A DNA stretch of 44,575 bases from Planctomicrobium piriforme (GTDB lineage: Bacteria > Planctomycetota > Planctomycetia > Pirellulales > UBA1268), in assembly GCA_945861585.1 (NCBI GenBank), contig CAMAVC010000018.1:1-44575 (forward strand), in the 5' to 3' direction. This document shows positions 18,732 to 28,157 of this stretch, in pieces (the stretch's first letter is position 1; the number at the start of each line of letters is the position of its first letter). The notes under the pieces are model-generated. The model was not told where the DNA came from, did no database searches, and worked only from the letters and a program-made list of their open reading frames with translations. Made by a program: the position numbers and the translations under genes.

Positions 18732-19130
18732 TCAGCGTGGATGGCGGGGACGGTGGCTCGAGGGTTGCTCGAGTTTCTCAGCGCAGCGGATGCAGAGCGA
18801 GGCAAACGGAATCGCTTCGAGACGCTTCTTGGAGATCACGCCGGCGCAGTCTTCGCAGATGCCGAACGTTTTCGAGCGGATGCGGTCGAGGGCCTGCTCC
18901 ACCATTTCGAGCGTGCCTTCCTCGCTCGCCATCAGGCTGAGCGTGAACTCCTGCTCATAGGCGTCTGTTCCGAGATCGGCCATGTGGATCGGCATGCTCG
19001 AAATGTCGCCGCTCGCCTCGGAGCGGGTTTTGCCCAGGGCCGCGTCGGCCATTGTCGAGACATCACCCCGCAGCCGTGCCCGCATTGCTACGAGCGCAGC
19101 CTTGAAAGGCTTCATTTCCGCCGCTTTCAT
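18732..19130 (-). CDS. DksA/TraR-family zinc finger protein
   Basis: 132 residues. A helical N-terminal half is followed by MASEEGTLEMVEQALDRI and the C4 zinc finger FGICEDCAGVISKKRLEAIP ... LCIRC (Cys92, Cys95, Cys113, Cys116). Family members bind the RNA polymerase secondary channel and tune transcription with ppGpp. The Asp-x2-Asp tip of E. coli DksA is not obvious in the coiled coil, so the regulatory mode may differ. A good promoter lies at 19207-19235. The gene is first of a minus-strand series leading to lspA and the phosphatase. Confidence 0.85.
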   Translation of the reverse strand: MKAAEMKPFKAALVAMRARLRGDVSTMADAALGKTRSEASGDISSMPIHMADLGTDAYEQEFTLSLMASEEGTLEMVEQALDRIRSKTFGICEDCAGVISKKRLEAIPFASLCIRCAEKLEQPSSHRPRHPR

Positions 19131-19206
19131 GCTGTGGATCCGTGTCGAGAGGGTTTATCCGACGCGAGGCTGAAGGGGGCCCCACGCCGATTCCAGAAAG
19201 GCCATC

Positions 19207-19235
19207 TATAGTAATCTTGACCGGCGGGCTGTCAA
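19207..19235 (-). promoter_or_regulatory. Sigma70-type promoter for the DksA-family gene
   Basis: On the minus strand a perfect -35 TTGACA (19230-19235) is followed after 16-17 bases by TACTAT/ACTATA (19207-19213). That puts transcription start near 19200, about 70 bases upstream of the ATG at 19130. The remaining 180 bases up to the thrC start hold no gene. Confidence 0.6.
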
Positions 19236-19420
19236 ACTGGCAGCCCGGCACCCGCTGAGGACTCGATGAGCCATGTTTTCGTGACTGGATCGCTCCTTGC
19301 TGTTGCCGCAGCGATGACCTACCCTTGCTGATCGGGGCTCGAAAATCGAGTTCTTCGGGCCGGATTGCCGACGTTGGATGCATGCCGGGCTCCGCCCGCC
19401 CGTTTTTGAGGAACTGTGAG

Positions 19421-20830
19421 TTGGCCGTCGCCGCCCGCACCGACGTTGCATTTCAGCAGTGCATCGCACCTGCCTGCGGAGCCACGTTTTCCGTGGACGA
19501 GGTGCTCACGAGCTGTCCGTCGTGCGGCAACCTGCTCGACGTGACGTACGACTGGGACCGGCTCCGGCCGCCCACGTCGTTCGAGGTCTTCGAGCGCAAG
19601 TGGATGCGCCGCAGCGATCCGCTCGCGTATTCGGGCGTGTGGCGGTTTCACGAGTTGTTTCCGTTTGCCCCACGCGAAAGCGTGGTCACGATCGGCGAGG
19701 GGCAGACGTTGCTCTCCGTGTCGGACGGCGTGGGTGGGTTTGTGGGCATGAAGCCCGGCCGGCTGCATCTGCAGTATGAGGGCCTCAACCCGTCGGGCTC
19801 GTTCAAAGACAACGGCATGTCGGCCGCCTTCACGCATGCCAGGATGATCGGAGCGAAGCGGGCCGCCTGCGCCTCCACGGGCAACACGAGCGCCTCGCTC
19901 GCCGTCTACTGCGCCGTCACGCGGCTGATGCGCGGCATCATCTTCATCGGCTCTGGGAAGATCTCGTACGGCAAGCTGTCGCAGGCCCTCGACTACGGCG
20001 CCCTCACGATCCAGATCGCCGGCGACTTCGACGACGCGATGGCCCGCGTCAAGGAAGTGTCTGGCAAGCTTGGCATCTACCTTGTGAACAGTGTGAATCC
20101 CTTCCGCCTCGAGGGGCAGAAGTCGATCATGTTTCGCGTGCTCGAGTCGCTGGGGTGGGAGGTGCCCGACTGGATCGTGGTGCCCGGCGGCAACCTCGGC
20201 AACTCGAGCGCCTTCGGCAAGGCCTTTGCCGAACTGCGAAAGATCGGCCTCATCGACCGTGTGCCGCGGCTGGCCGTGATCAATGCCGCCGGCGCCGACA
20301 CCCTCTACGAGCTCTATCACAAGCGCGGTCTGCGGTGGGAAGGCGGCCGGGCCGATCTTTCGCCGGCCTGCCACTACTACGACGAACTCGATCGCGACAA
20401 GAAGCGGGCCGACACGATCGCCAGCGCCATCGAGATCAACCGGCCGGTGAATCTCAACAAGTGCCTGCGGGCGCTCGAGGTGTGCGACGGCGTCGTCCGC
20501 GAAGTGACCGAGCAGGAGATTCTCGACGCCAAGGCGCAAGTGGGCGCCGGCGGCTTCGGGTGCGAGCCGGCGAGCGCCGCGAGCGTGGCCGGAGCGAAGC
20601 AGCTCGTGGCCGAGGGCGTGATCGGCCGCGACGAGCGCGTGGTGTGCATCCTCACCGGCCACCAGCTCAAGGATCCCACGGCGACCGTCGCCTACCACAC
20701 CACCGATCAAAAGCTTTTCAACGAGGTGCTCGGCAGCCGGGGCGTGAGCCGGGCGAGCTTCGCGAACCGCTCGGTGAGCGTGGGCAACCGCCTCGACGAG
20801 ATCGTGCAGGCGATCGAACTCTATGGCTGA
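19421..20830 (+). CDS. thrC: Threonine synthase
   Basis: 469 residues from a TTG start, chosen because GAGGA lies 8 bases before it (19408-19412) and because the encoded N-terminus runs directly into [18 protein letters not shown]. An in-frame ATG at 19382 is the alternative. The start of the protein has a four-cysteine ribbon (CIAPAC, CPSC), typical of this long threonine synthase type. The PLP lysine is Lys129 in [27 protein letters not shown] and [17 protein letters not shown] form the phosphate-binding loops. It converts O-phosphohomoserine to threonine. Its end overlaps dapB by 8 bases, linking two branches of aspartate-derived amino acid synthesis. Confidence 0.92.
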   Translation: MAVAARTDVAFQQCIAPACGATFSVDEVLTSCPSCGNLLDVTYDWDRLRPPTSFEVFERKWMRRSDPLAYSGVWRFHELFPFAPRESVVTIGEGQTLLSVSDGVGGFVGMKPGRLHLQYEGLNPSGSFKDNGMSAAFTHARMIGAKRAACASTGNTSASLAVYCAVTRLMRGIIFIGSGKISYGKLSQALDYGALTIQIAGDFDDAMARVKEVSGKLGIYLVNSVNPFRLEGQKSIMFRVLESLGWEVPDWIVVPGGNLGNSSAFGKAFAELRKIGLIDRVPRLAVINAAGADTLYELYHKRGLRWEGGRADLSPACHYYDELDRDKKRADTIASAIEINRPVNLNKCLRALEVCDGVVREVTEQEILDAKAQVGAGGFGCEPASAASVAGAKQLVAEGVIGRDERVVCILTGHQLKDPTATVAYHTTDQKLFNEVLGSRGVSRASFANRSVSVGNRLDEIVQAIELYG

Positions 20831-21629
20831 GCCGCTTCGTCTCGTCGTGCACGGTGCCGCTGGCCGGATGGGGCAGCGCGTGATCGCGTGTGCCGCAGGC
20901 GATGCCCACCCGTGGCGGCTCGTGGCCGCGATCGAGCGCGAGGGGCATCCGAAGCGCGGTGTCGATGCGGGCACGCTCGCCGGACTGTCGCCCGCAGGAG
21001 TCGCCGTGGCGGATGCCTGGAGCTGTCCTGCCGACGTCGTGATCGACTTCTCGCTCCCGGAGGCGGTGCCCGGGATCATTGCCACGTGTGTGGCGAAGAA
21101 GGTGCCGCTGGTCGTGGCGACGACGGGGCTCGATGCTCCGGCCCGCGATGCGCTCGCGGCCGCCGCGAAGCAGATTCCGGTGCTCCAGTCGCCGAGCATG
21201 AGCCTCGCCGTAAACATCGCAATGGATCTCGTGGGCCGGGCCGGATCGCTCCTGAAGCGTGTCGGCAGCCGGGCCGACGTGGAGATCCTCGAGGTGCATC
21301 ACCGCCACAAGGAAGACTCGCCCAGCGGCACGGCGCTCAAGTTTGGCGAGATCGTGCAGGGCGTGATGGGGCAGACCAAGGCGGCCCACGGCCGCGAGGG
21401 CCGTCCCGGAGCCCGCCCCGCCGACGAGATCGGCTATCACGCCGTGCGGGCCGGCGACAATCCGGGCGAGCACACGATCCTCTTCGGCCTGGAGGGAGAG
21501 TCGCTCTCGGTGAACGTGCGGGCGACGAACCGCGATTGCTACGCGCAGGGCGCCCTCGCCGCCGCGGCGTTTCTTATCGGCAAGCCCGTCGGCCTCTACT
21601 CGATGCGCGACGTCCTCGGCCTCCAGTAG
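20823..21629 (+). CDS. dapB: 4-hydroxy-tetrahydrodipicolinate reductase
   Basis: 268 residues. The nucleotide-binding loop is [17 protein letters not shown] at the N-terminus. [11 protein letters not shown] and VVATTGLD follow. The substrate/catalytic motif is [20 protein letters not shown] (His-His, Lys, and SGTA). The C-terminal part includes [20 protein letters not shown]. The enzyme makes tetrahydrodipicolinate in the lysine/diaminopimelate pathway. It starts inside the last codons of thrC (8-base overlap), so both are translated from one transcript. Its TAG stop lies in the left arm of the palindrome at 21626-21651. Confidence 0.95.
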   Translation: MAEPLRLVVHGAAGRMGQRVIACAAGDAHPWRLVAAIEREGHPKRGVDAGTLAGLSPAGVAVADAWSCPADVVIDFSLPEAVPGIIATCVAKKVPLVVATTGLDAPARDALAAAAKQIPVLQSPSMSLAVNIAMDLVGRAGSLLKRVGSRADVEILEVHHRHKEDSPSGTALKFGEIVQGVMGQTKAAHGREGRPGARPADEIGYHAVRAGDNPGEHTILFGLEGESLSVNVRATNRDCYAQGALAAAAFLIGKPVGLYSMRDVLGLQ

Positions 21630-21651
21630 GACAGGCTTCAGCCTGTCCTAC
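21626..21651. repeat. Perfect palindrome giving stop codons to two convergent genes
   Basis: 12-base arms (GTAGGACAGGCT and its complement) flank a 2-base loop. The TAG of dapB (21627-21629, plus strand) and the TAG of the UMF1 transporter (21648-21650, minus strand) both lie inside it. This is the shortest and most perfect copy of the element also seen at 12108-12160. It may serve as a bidirectional terminator stem, although no T-run follows. Confidence 0.92.
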
Positions 21652-22883
21652 TTTCGGAGCACGAGCCACCCTGCGGCGAGCTGTGCGAGCAGCACGATGA
21701 GCCCGGTGCGTGACTCACCGGTGGCGGCGTAGGCCGCTCCGAAGAGCAGGCTCGCTACGAAGCCCGCGAGCTTCGTGCCCACCTGCAAGAGGCCGAAGGT
21801 CGCCCCAAACCGTCCGGGCGGCGCGAGCCCCGCGATCGTGGCCCGCACCACGCTCTGCACGCCGCCGAGCACGAGCGCGAGCAGCACGGCGAGCGCGGTG
21901 AGCTGGCCCGGGTTTTGCACGAACGCCGCCAGCACGATCACGGCGAGCCAGCCGGCGAGGCAGACGACGAGCGCCCCCGCCCTGCTCCACCGCGTGGAGA
22001 GCCAGCCCATGAACAGCGCGCCCGGCAGGGCCACGAACTGCACGAGGAGCACGAGCCGCACGAGCGCGGCCGAATCGAGCTCGAACCGCTCGAGCGCCAG
22101 GCTCGAAAACTGCGCGATCGCCGTCTGCACGGCCCCGAGCACGAGCACGCTGCCGAGGAGCATGCGGCCGAGGCCATCCGCGGCATCCCCGGCGAGCGAC
22201 CGGGCGAAGCTCATGAGTTCGCCCGACGACGTGGCCGCGTGGTCGGCCGCACGGCCGTCGCCCATGCGCGCAAACGCGGCCGGCAGGGAAAACAGCAGCC
22301 ACCAGCCGCCCATCACGACGAACGACCAGCGGAGGGCGTCGGGAGCGGTAAGCCCGAGGGCAGCGCGGTTCGACACGACGGCAGTGGCGAGGATGAGCGC
22401 GAGCCCTCCGCCCAGGTAGCCGGCGCCGAAGCCGGCGGCGGAGAGCCTGTCGGCATCAGCTCCCTGGGCGATCCGTGGCAGCAGGCTGCCGGTGAAGATC
22501 TGGGCCATGTCGAAGCCGACGGCCGCGATCACGATCGCCGCCACGACGGCGAGCCGGGCGGTCGGCGGCACGGCGGCGAGGCCGAGGCAGGCCCCCGCTC
22601 CGACGGCCGTCGCGATCAGGAGCCAGCGTTTGTGGCTGTGCGTGCGATCGGCGTGGGCGGAGAGAAACGGTGCGAGCAATGCCGACGCGAGCATGGCGGC
22701 GGCGAGGATCCACGCCCAGACGACGCCTCCGGGCACGCCCCACGCGGCATCGGCGAACACGACCCGCTCGACGTACGCCACGACGAGCGTAATCAGAATC
22801 GTCGAAAACGCACTCGCCGCCCAGTCGAGGAGAATCCAGGCGATGGAGGCGCGGCGATCGGTGGCATGTCGTGAGTCAGACAT
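21648..22883 (-). CDS. MFS transporter, UMF1-like
   Basis: 411 residues with about 12 hydrophobic helices. The N-terminal pattern IAWILLDWAASAFSTILITL is the UMF1/Atg22-like signature (W-x-L-x-DWA-x-SAF). LSAHADRTHSHKRWLLI corresponds to the loop 2-3 MFS motif. Another ATG six codons upstream (22901) is possible, and neither has a strong ribosome site. The substrate is unknown. The last residues and stop are shared with the palindrome at 21626-21651. A 23-base gap separates it from the DUF1559 gene upstream on the same strand, so they might be co-transcribed although functionally unrelated. Confidence 0.8.
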   Translation of the reverse strand: MSDSRHATDRRASIAWILLDWAASAFSTILITLVVAYVERVVFADAAWGVPGGVVWAWILAAAMLASALLAPFLSAHADRTHSHKRWLLIATAVGAGACLGLAAVPPTARLAVVAAIVIAAVGFDMAQIFTGSLLPRIAQGADADRLSAAGFGAGYLGGGLALILATAVVSNRAALGLTAPDALRWSFVVMGGWWLLFSLPAAFARMGDGRAADHAATSSGELMSFARSLAGDAADGLGRMLLGSVLVLGAVQTAIAQFSSLALERFELDSAALVRLVLLVQFVALPGALFMGWLSTRWSRAGALVVCLAGWLAVIVLAAFVQNPGQLTALAVLLALVLGGVQSVVRATIAGLAPPGRFGATFGLLQVGTKLAGFVASLLFGAAYAATGESRTGLIVLLAQLAAGWLVLRK

Positions 22884-22906
22884 GGGCGGATTGTAGCCCA
22901 TGCCCT

Positions 22907-23929
22907 TTACTGGCCGATGCTCACGGTCTCGCCGCAGTTTCTGGATGACAGACCATTGAGCACCTGGGTATCGACAGACTCTGTCACGAACTGCACGGAG
23001 CCGTCGCACATCGCGACCTGAGCCCCACCGCGGTGGTCGGAAAACAGTGAATTGTCCGAGATATCCGTCCAAACATAGAGCGCATTCGATGCGCTCGTCG
23101 TGGTCGGATTCACGAGTGGCACCGTCTGCGACGAGGGCCCGATCGTCGCACAGTTCAGCCCCGACGCCCACGCACCCCGAGGGTTGTCGCTGGATGAGGG
23201 TGTCGAGCCTGTGGCGAAGTTCACCCCGCGGCCCGTCAGTTCGAAAATCAGAATGGTCTTGGAGAGTCCGTCGGTGATTTCGTGCAGAGAGACTCCCTTA
23301 TTCAAGGATCCGACGGAGGTGTTGAGAAGCACGCCGTTGTCGTCGGGATAAACGCCTGCCCCGTTGGGGAGCGTGTAGCGCGGATAGTTTGCGTTCGCAC
23401 CCGCGTTGCCCGCGTAGTCGATGCACGCCATGCCCTCGAAGAGCGACGCTTCAATCGCACCGTTGCCGTTGCGGTCGATCGTTCGGCCACCCACTCTCGA
23501 CGGATGGTTTCGCGATGTACTGGGGCAGAGATACATGGCGATGAGCGTTGACGTTGCCTGCTTGTTGTATTCGCTCGACAGCCGCGCCTTGAGGTAGAGC
23601 CTCGAGTCGGGGGCGGGCACACTTTCATTGGTGATCGTATCCCATGAGGTTTGGATCTGTGACTGCTCGAGAAACTCGAGAAAGAATGCACTCCACGAGA
23701 TCGTCTTAAAGTTCGAAAACTTCAGTTGCCCGGGCGGAAATCGTCTCCGTGTATCGGCAAAGTTCGCCATTGCCAGCCCAATCTGCTTGAGATTGTTCTG
23801 GCACGATGACCGCCTGGCCGACTCGCGTGCGGCCTGCACGGCTGGCAGCAGAAGTCCGATTAGGACGCCGATGATGGCGACTACGACGAGCAGTTCGACG
23901 ATCGTAAAACCGGCTGGTGGTTGCCGCAT
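22907..23929 (-). CDS. DUF1559 pseudopilin-like protein
   Basis: 340 residues from ATG 23929. A second in-frame ATG lies 8 codons upstream. The N-terminus has a class III prepilin-like signal: Gly7/Phe8 cleavage site followed by [20 protein letters not shown], with Glu at +5. Then [21 protein letters not shown], typical of DUF1559. Near the C-terminus [13 protein letters not shown] gives the H-x9-DG motif. These proteins are hugely expanded in planctomycetes and thought to be pilin- or secretion-like surface components. The start lies inside the preceding PEP-CTERM gene (49-base overlap), so they are coupled. Confidence 0.9.
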   Translation of the reverse strand: MRQPPAGFTIVELLVVVAIIGVLIGLLLPAVQAARESARRSSCQNNLKQIGLAMANFADTRRRFPPGQLKFSNFKTISWSAFFLEFLEQSQIQTSWDTITNESVPAPDSRLYLKARLSSEYNKQATSTLIAMYLCPSTSRNHPSRVGGRTIDRNGNGAIEASLFEGMACIDYAGNAGANANYPRYTLPNGAGVYPDDNGVLLNTSVGSLNKGVSLHEITDGLSKTILIFELTGRGVNFATGSTPSSSDNPRGAWASGLNCATIGPSSQTVPLVNPTTTSASNALYVWTDISDNSLFSDHRGGAQVAMCDGSVQFVTESVDTQVLNGLSSRNCGETVSIGQ

Positions 23930-24675
23930 TGGGTCACCCGCTTCCTCCGCCATCGGCCCGACCGCCGCACGCTGATCGTCACGCCCGCCACTGCGAGCAT
24001 TCCGAGAACGACCGCCGCCGGCTCGGGAACCACGACCACGTCGAGTTGAAGGTCGTCGATACGCCAATTGCCCGCGGTGGCCGTGGAGCCGCCGGCGCCA
24101 TACAGCCGGAGCGTGAGCGACGAGCCGGAGGCAATCACGAGCGGAGACGAAAACGTGTTCGAGAAGTACGCCCAGGTGGAACTGGTCAATGTTGAGAAAC
24201 CGGTGACTTCCACGGCGTAGGAGTCGAGGCTCGACCGCAGCGAGAGCGTCGTCGGCCCCGATGCCGTCGACCGCGATCCAAACCCGATCGCACTCACGGT
24301 GCCGGTCGAGCCAGCGGATGGGGTGAGCGTGACTGTCATATAACTGCTGGAAGCCGTCAGCAGGACACCCGACTTCGCCGAAAAATTGAGGTTGTTGCTC
24401 CCGGATGCGGCCGTGTTCGTGCCGTTGAGCAGGAACGAATATCCGGAGGATGCCGATGTTGCTGTGCCGCCAGTCGTGGTCGAGTTCCCCTGCGAGATCG
24501 GTCCGACCGTCAGATTGGCGACGGTGTTCGACGTCGGCGCGGCGAGGTCGTCCATGTTCCAGTAGACAGTGCCGCCTGCAGCGGAGCTGCACGTCCACAC
24601 AGGCGTCCACGAGACCGTGCACAGAGCGACGACGAAGATCTGGGTGCGGAACCGTGTGCGGAGCAAGTCGTTCAT
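23881..24675 (-). CDS. PEP-CTERM sorted extracellular protein with C-terminal overhang
   Basis: 264 residues from ATG 24675. It has an N-terminal signal region ([20 protein letters not shown]) and a Ser/Thr-rich beta-type body with no named domain ([24 protein letters not shown]). The end carries a PEP-CTERM signal: [20 protein letters not shown] followed by an Arg cluster ([10 protein letters not shown]). Such signals are removed by an exosortase, which is not in this window. Unusually, about 16 further residues follow the Arg cluster, caused by overlap with the DUF1559 start. It may be a frame remnant or a real tail. Confidence 0.75.
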   Translation of the reverse strand: MNDLLRTRFRTQIFVVALCTVSWTPVWTCSSAAGGTVYWNMDDLAAPTSNTVANLTVGPISQGNSTTTGGTATSASSGYSFLLNGTNTAASGSNNLNFSAKSGVLLTASSSYMTVTLTPSAGSTGTVSAIGFGSRSTASGPTTLSLRSSLDSYAVEVTGFSTLTSSTWAYFSNTFSSPLVIASGSSLTLRLYGAGGSTATAGNWRIDDLQLDVVVVPEPAAVVLGMLAVAGVTISVRRSGRWRRKRVTQCGNHQPVLRSSNCSS

Positions 24676-24744
24676 GGCCGTCGAGGTGCGAAGTCGGATC
24701 GCCCGCCGCCACCGTGGCGTGCGGACTACCGCCTTATACATCCA

Positions 24745-24760
24745 GGGGGGAGGCCCCCCC
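24745..24760. repeat. G/C hairpin in the leader between divergent genes
   Basis: GGGGGG-AGG-CCCCCCC forms a 6-base stem about 70 bases before the PEP-CTERM start and about 140 before the plus-strand peptidase start. It could affect either leader. The rest of 24676-24898 shows no clear promoter. Confidence 0.5.
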
Positions 24761-24898
24761 AAATGAAATCTTGATGAAAAACCGTGTGTGCCGTGGACGG
24801 CCTGTGCCGGGAAATGCCCCGGGAAAGACGAGTTTTCACCACGATCTCAGGCGTATACGATGCAGGGGCGAAGCTTGCCCGCGAAACCCGTGGCTGCC

Positions 24899-26536
24899 AT
24901 GAAGCGATCCTCTGCCGCCCGGTTCTCGATCGAGCCCCTCGAGGTGCGGGCCGTGCTGTCCGCCGCGGGGTTGCCGCAGGTGTCGATCGCCGACGCCACG
25001 CTGCTGGAGGGCGCCGAGGGCGGCGCAAATCTCACGTTCACGGTGTCGCTGTCCGCCGCTGCCCGGCGGCTAACGGTCGTGCCCTTCCGCACGATTGATG
25101 GCTCGGCCGCCGTGGCGGATGCGGATTACACGGCCACCTCGGGAAGCGTCACGTTTCGCGCGGGGCAGCGATCGGCCACGATTACCGTGCCGGTGCGCGG
25201 CGACCTGAAGGTCGAGGCCGACGAAACGCTGCAGGTCGTGCTTGGCACCCCGACGAACGCCACGTTGGCCAGGTCCACGGCCACGGGCATCATCCGGAAT
25301 GACGATCAGCCGCCCGCCGAGCCCCCTGCCCCGCCCGCGAGCGGCTCGTGGACCGTGCTCGTCTACATGACGGGCGAGGATCTCAACGCCTACGCCGCCG
25401 AAGACATCAACGAGATGGAGCAGGCGCTCACCATGCTCCCCGGGAGCGTGCGGATCGTCGTCTCGTGGGATCAGCCCCGCGCCGGAGTCGGCCGCGCCTC
25501 TGCCACCGGCAACGGCGCCCAGCCCGCGTGGCGCGGTTACGGTCGCTCGGTGCTCGAGGCCGACGCCGCCACGGGCACGATCGCGTCGTCGTTCGACCTG
25601 TCGTTTGGCGAGCGCAACACAGGCGATCCCGCCACGCTCGTCGACTTCGTGACGTGGGGCGTGCAGCGGGCTCCAGCCGAACACTACCTCCTGCAGCTCT
25701 GGGGGCACGGCGACGGTCTCGCCGGTTCGCAGTTCGACAGCGAGTCGCGCGGCGACGCCCTCACGATCGCCGAGCTTGGCGGTGCGCTCACGACCCCGGG
25801 CATGCCGGCGATCGGGCTTGTCTCGTTCGACAATTGCCTGATGGCGATGGCAGAGGTCGCGGCGTCGATCCCGACGAGCGTGGGCGGCGTGTTCGTGGCC
25901 TCGCAGGAGCTCGTGAGCGGTGCGGGGCAGAATTACGCGACAGCCTATTCCGCTCTCGCCGTGACCGATCCTGGGGCGGTCACCGCCGCGCAGGTCGCCG
26001 CCGGAATGGTGGCGAGCTACGGCGTGCAGTATCGAAACGACCGCAGCCGGATGGACACGTTTTCGGCAGTGTCGACCGCCGGCCAGGCCGCGCTGCAGGC
26101 CGCGCTCAGGCAGTTCGTCGATGCGACGGCCCCGCTCAACGCGACACACCGCACGACCTTACGGACGGCGGCCCGGGCCAGCATCACATACGACACCCCT
26201 TCTTCCCGCGATTTGGGCAGCTTCATGGGCCGCGTGGCTGCGGCGACGAGCCTCCCGGCCACGGTGCGGTCGGCGGCTGCGGGTGTGACGGCGGCGCTGT
26301 CGGCGGCGGTCATCGCGAAGACGGCCGATCAGCGGGGCAGCTCCGGCGTGGCGATCTACCTGCCGACGGCGTCGGACGGCTCTCTGGCGTCGTATTCCCG
26401 TGACGCACAGGCGTTCACGCAGGCCACCGGGTGGGATCAGTTCGCCCGCTGGCTGGCGACGGGTTCACGCAGTGCGGCAGGCACGTCGTCCGGGGCCGGC
26501 AGGGGACCAGCGCGCGGAGGTGCACGATGGGCCTGA
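24899..26536 (+). CDS. Calx-beta domain plus clostripain-family (C11) cysteine peptidase, secreted
   Basis: 545 residues from ATG 24899. The frame extends upstream but the N-terminus FSIEPLEVRAVLSAAG is the planctomycete 'LExR.LLSA'-type export signal. Residues about 27-137 form a Calx-beta domain (ATLLEGAEGGANLTFTVSLS, ATSGSVTFRAGQRSATITVP, and the ADETLQVVL end). A Pro-rich hinge follows. Residues about 148-530 match the C11 family: VLVYMTGEDLNAYAAEDINE, catalytic His270 in LQLWGHGDG and catalytic Cys313 in SFDNCLMAMAEVAAS. The enzyme would cleave after basic residues outside the cytoplasm. It overlaps the next gene by 10 bases. Confidence 0.85.
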   Translation: MKRSSAARFSIEPLEVRAVLSAAGLPQVSIADATLLEGAEGGANLTFTVSLSAAARRLTVVPFRTIDGSAAVADADYTATSGSVTFRAGQRSATITVPVRGDLKVEADETLQVVLGTPTNATLARSTATGIIRNDDQPPAEPPAPPASGSWTVLVYMTGEDLNAYAAEDINEMEQALTMLPGSVRIVVSWDQPRAGVGRASATGNGAQPAWRGYGRSVLEADAATGTIASSFDLSFGERNTGDPATLVDFVTWGVQRAPAEHYLLQLWGHGDGLAGSQFDSESRGDALTIAELGGALTTPGMPAIGLVSFDNCLMAMAEVAASIPTSVGGVFVASQELVSGAGQNYATAYSALAVTDPGAVTAAQVAAGMVASYGVQYRNDRSRMDTFSAVSTAGQAALQAALRQFVDATAPLNATHRTTLRTAARASITYDTPSSRDLGSFMGRVAAATSLPATVRSAAAGVTAALSAAVIAKTADQRGSSGVAIYLPTASDGSLASYSRDAQAFTQATGWDQFARWLATGSRSAAGTSSGAGRGPARGGARWA

Positions 26537-28086
26537 GCAACGCGAAGCCATGGATCCACACCCGGAGGAAGTTCTTGGCCGGCACGGCAGGCGGGGGTGC
26601 GGCGTGGATCGCCGGCGGGACCGTGGCCGCGGCCCGCGACCTCGGCAAGGCCCGCACGATCTCGATCTTTCACACCACCGATCTCCACGGGCGAATCCTG
26701 CCCACGAGCACCTACGAAGGGCTCGACGACGTGGGCGGCTTCGCCCGCTGCGCCACCTGCATCCGGCAGTGGCGCCGCGAATCGCCGCACTCGCTCACCG
26801 TGGACGCGGGCGACGTGGTTCAGGGCACGGCCGTCAGCCTGGAAAGCGGCGGCGGGATCATGATCGACCTGTTCAACCGGCTCGGCTACGACGCTTGGAC
26901 GCTCGGTAACCACGACTTCGACTGGGGGCCCGAGAAGCTCGAGGCCAACCTCGCGCTCTCGAAGTCGCCGGTGCTCACGGGCAATCTCGAGCGGGCGGGC
27001 GCGGCGGCGGGATCGTTCACGGGGGCCTGGGGCGGCGTCAAGCCGTGGGTCGTGAAGGAGGTGGGTGGCTTCAAGGTTGGCCTGATCGGCCTGATCACGC
27101 CGGGCCTGCCCTATTGGCTCGCCCCGGAGACGCTCGGCGGCGCGGCCGCGACCGATCCTGCAGCCGCGCTCGCGGCGAGCCTGCAGGAAGTGCGTGCGGA
27201 GAAGCCCGATGCGATCGTGGTGATGGGTCACATGGGCTGGCGGTTCCAAGACGACTACGCCAATCCCGTGCGCGAACTGCTCCGCGACGCCAAGGATGTC
27301 GACATCTACCTCGCCGGCCACTCCCACCAAAACCAGCCGGCCTGGACGCTGCATGACGTGCTCTGCTCGCAGGCCAGCTACCACGGCATCCACTGCGGCC
27401 GGATCGATCTCACGTTTGACATCGACAGCCGCCGGCTGGTGGAGCGGCGGGCGTTTACCGTGCTCATGGACGACCGCTTCGACCTCGACCCGGCAGTGAT
27501 GGAGCGGGCCCGCCCAGATCTCGCCAAGGCCGACGAGCAGCTCGCGCGACGCGTCGCCACCATCGCACAGAAGATCGACGGCAAGGGCCGCGGTAGCGAT
27601 CTGGCGAAGCTGCTCTGCGAGACGTTCTCCGGCGCGCTGGCCCGGCAGAAGATGCCCGTCGACGGCGTGTTTCACGGCACGTTCGCCTCGGGCAACCTGG
27701 AGCCGGGCGAGCTCACGGTGGCCGACTGCTGGAAGATCATTCCCTATGAAAACATGCTCGCCACCGCGGAGGTCTCGGCACGGGATCTGGTGGAAATCGT
27801 GAGCGAAGACGCCGGCGACAAGAAATCGGACCGCACGCTCTGGCCCTTCGAGGTGGTGCGTGGCGAGGGTGGGCGGCCCACGACGATCCAGCGCGACGGC
27901 ACGGAAGTCGATCCGGACCGCCGGTTCACGATCGCGTTCAACAGCTACGACGCCCAGTCGGGCGGACGGCGGCTGATGAAGCTGCGGGAGATCCTCCAGC
28001 AGCCCACAGCGAAGCTGAAAACGACGTCGCTCGACACCCGCTCCGCCCTCATCGACGGCCTCCTCGATCGCGGCACGATCGGCTGA
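26527..28086 (+). CDS. Tat-exported 5'-nucleotidase / metallophosphatase (UshA-like)
   Basis: 519 residues. GGAGG six bases upstream supports ATG 26527. The N-terminus has a twin-arginine signal (HTRRKFLAGTAGG) and a following hydrophobic segment. The metallophosphoesterase motifs are in order: HTTDLHGR, DAGDVVQG, LGNHDFDWG, VVMGHMGW, YLAGHSHQ. The C-terminal 5_nucleotid_C domain follows (LEPGELTVADCWKIIPYENM, RRFTIAFNSYDAQSGG). Such enzymes hydrolyse nucleotides or UDP-sugars in the periplasm. It starts inside the peptidase gene, so both exported enzymes are co-expressed. Exact substrate is unclear. Confidence 0.88.
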   Translation: MGLSNAKPWIHTRRKFLAGTAGGGAAWIAGGTVAAARDLGKARTISIFHTTDLHGRILPTSTYEGLDDVGGFARCATCIRQWRRESPHSLTVDAGDVVQGTAVSLESGGGIMIDLFNRLGYDAWTLGNHDFDWGPEKLEANLALSKSPVLTGNLERAGAAAGSFTGAWGGVKPWVVKEVGGFKVGLIGLITPGLPYWLAPETLGGAAATDPAAALAASLQEVRAEKPDAIVVMGHMGWRFQDDYANPVRELLRDAKDVDIYLAGHSHQNQPAWTLHDVLCSQASYHGIHCGRIDLTFDIDSRRLVERRAFTVLMDDRFDLDPAVMERARPDLAKADEQLARRVATIAQKIDGKGRGSDLAKLLCETFSGALARQKMPVDGVFHGTFASGNLEPGELTVADCWKIIPYENMLATAEVSARDLVEIVSEDAGDKKSDRTLWPFEVVRGEGGRPTTIQRDGTEVDPDRRFTIAFNSYDAQSGGRRLMKLREILQQPTAKLKTTSLDTRSALIDGLLDRGTIG

Positions 28087-28105
28087 CCACCCACAAGCAT
28101 CCCTT

Positions 28106-28122
28106 CGGCTCACGCCTCGGGC
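28106..28122. repeat. Dispersed copy of the gatB-tail repeat core
   Basis: CGGCTCACGCCTCGGGC differs at one base from the core in the gatB 3' repeats (13411, 13450). It lies 20 bases after the nucleotidase stop, so the motif is a dispersed gene-end repeat. Confidence 0.65.
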
Positions 28123-28157
28123 TTTCTCTTTCTGCGTCGGCGGCCTACCATCCTCGC

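Noticed and set aside
19319..21217. Long minus-strand frame (632 codons) opposite thrC and dapB
   Set aside because: Two well-known genes on the plus strand explain the region.
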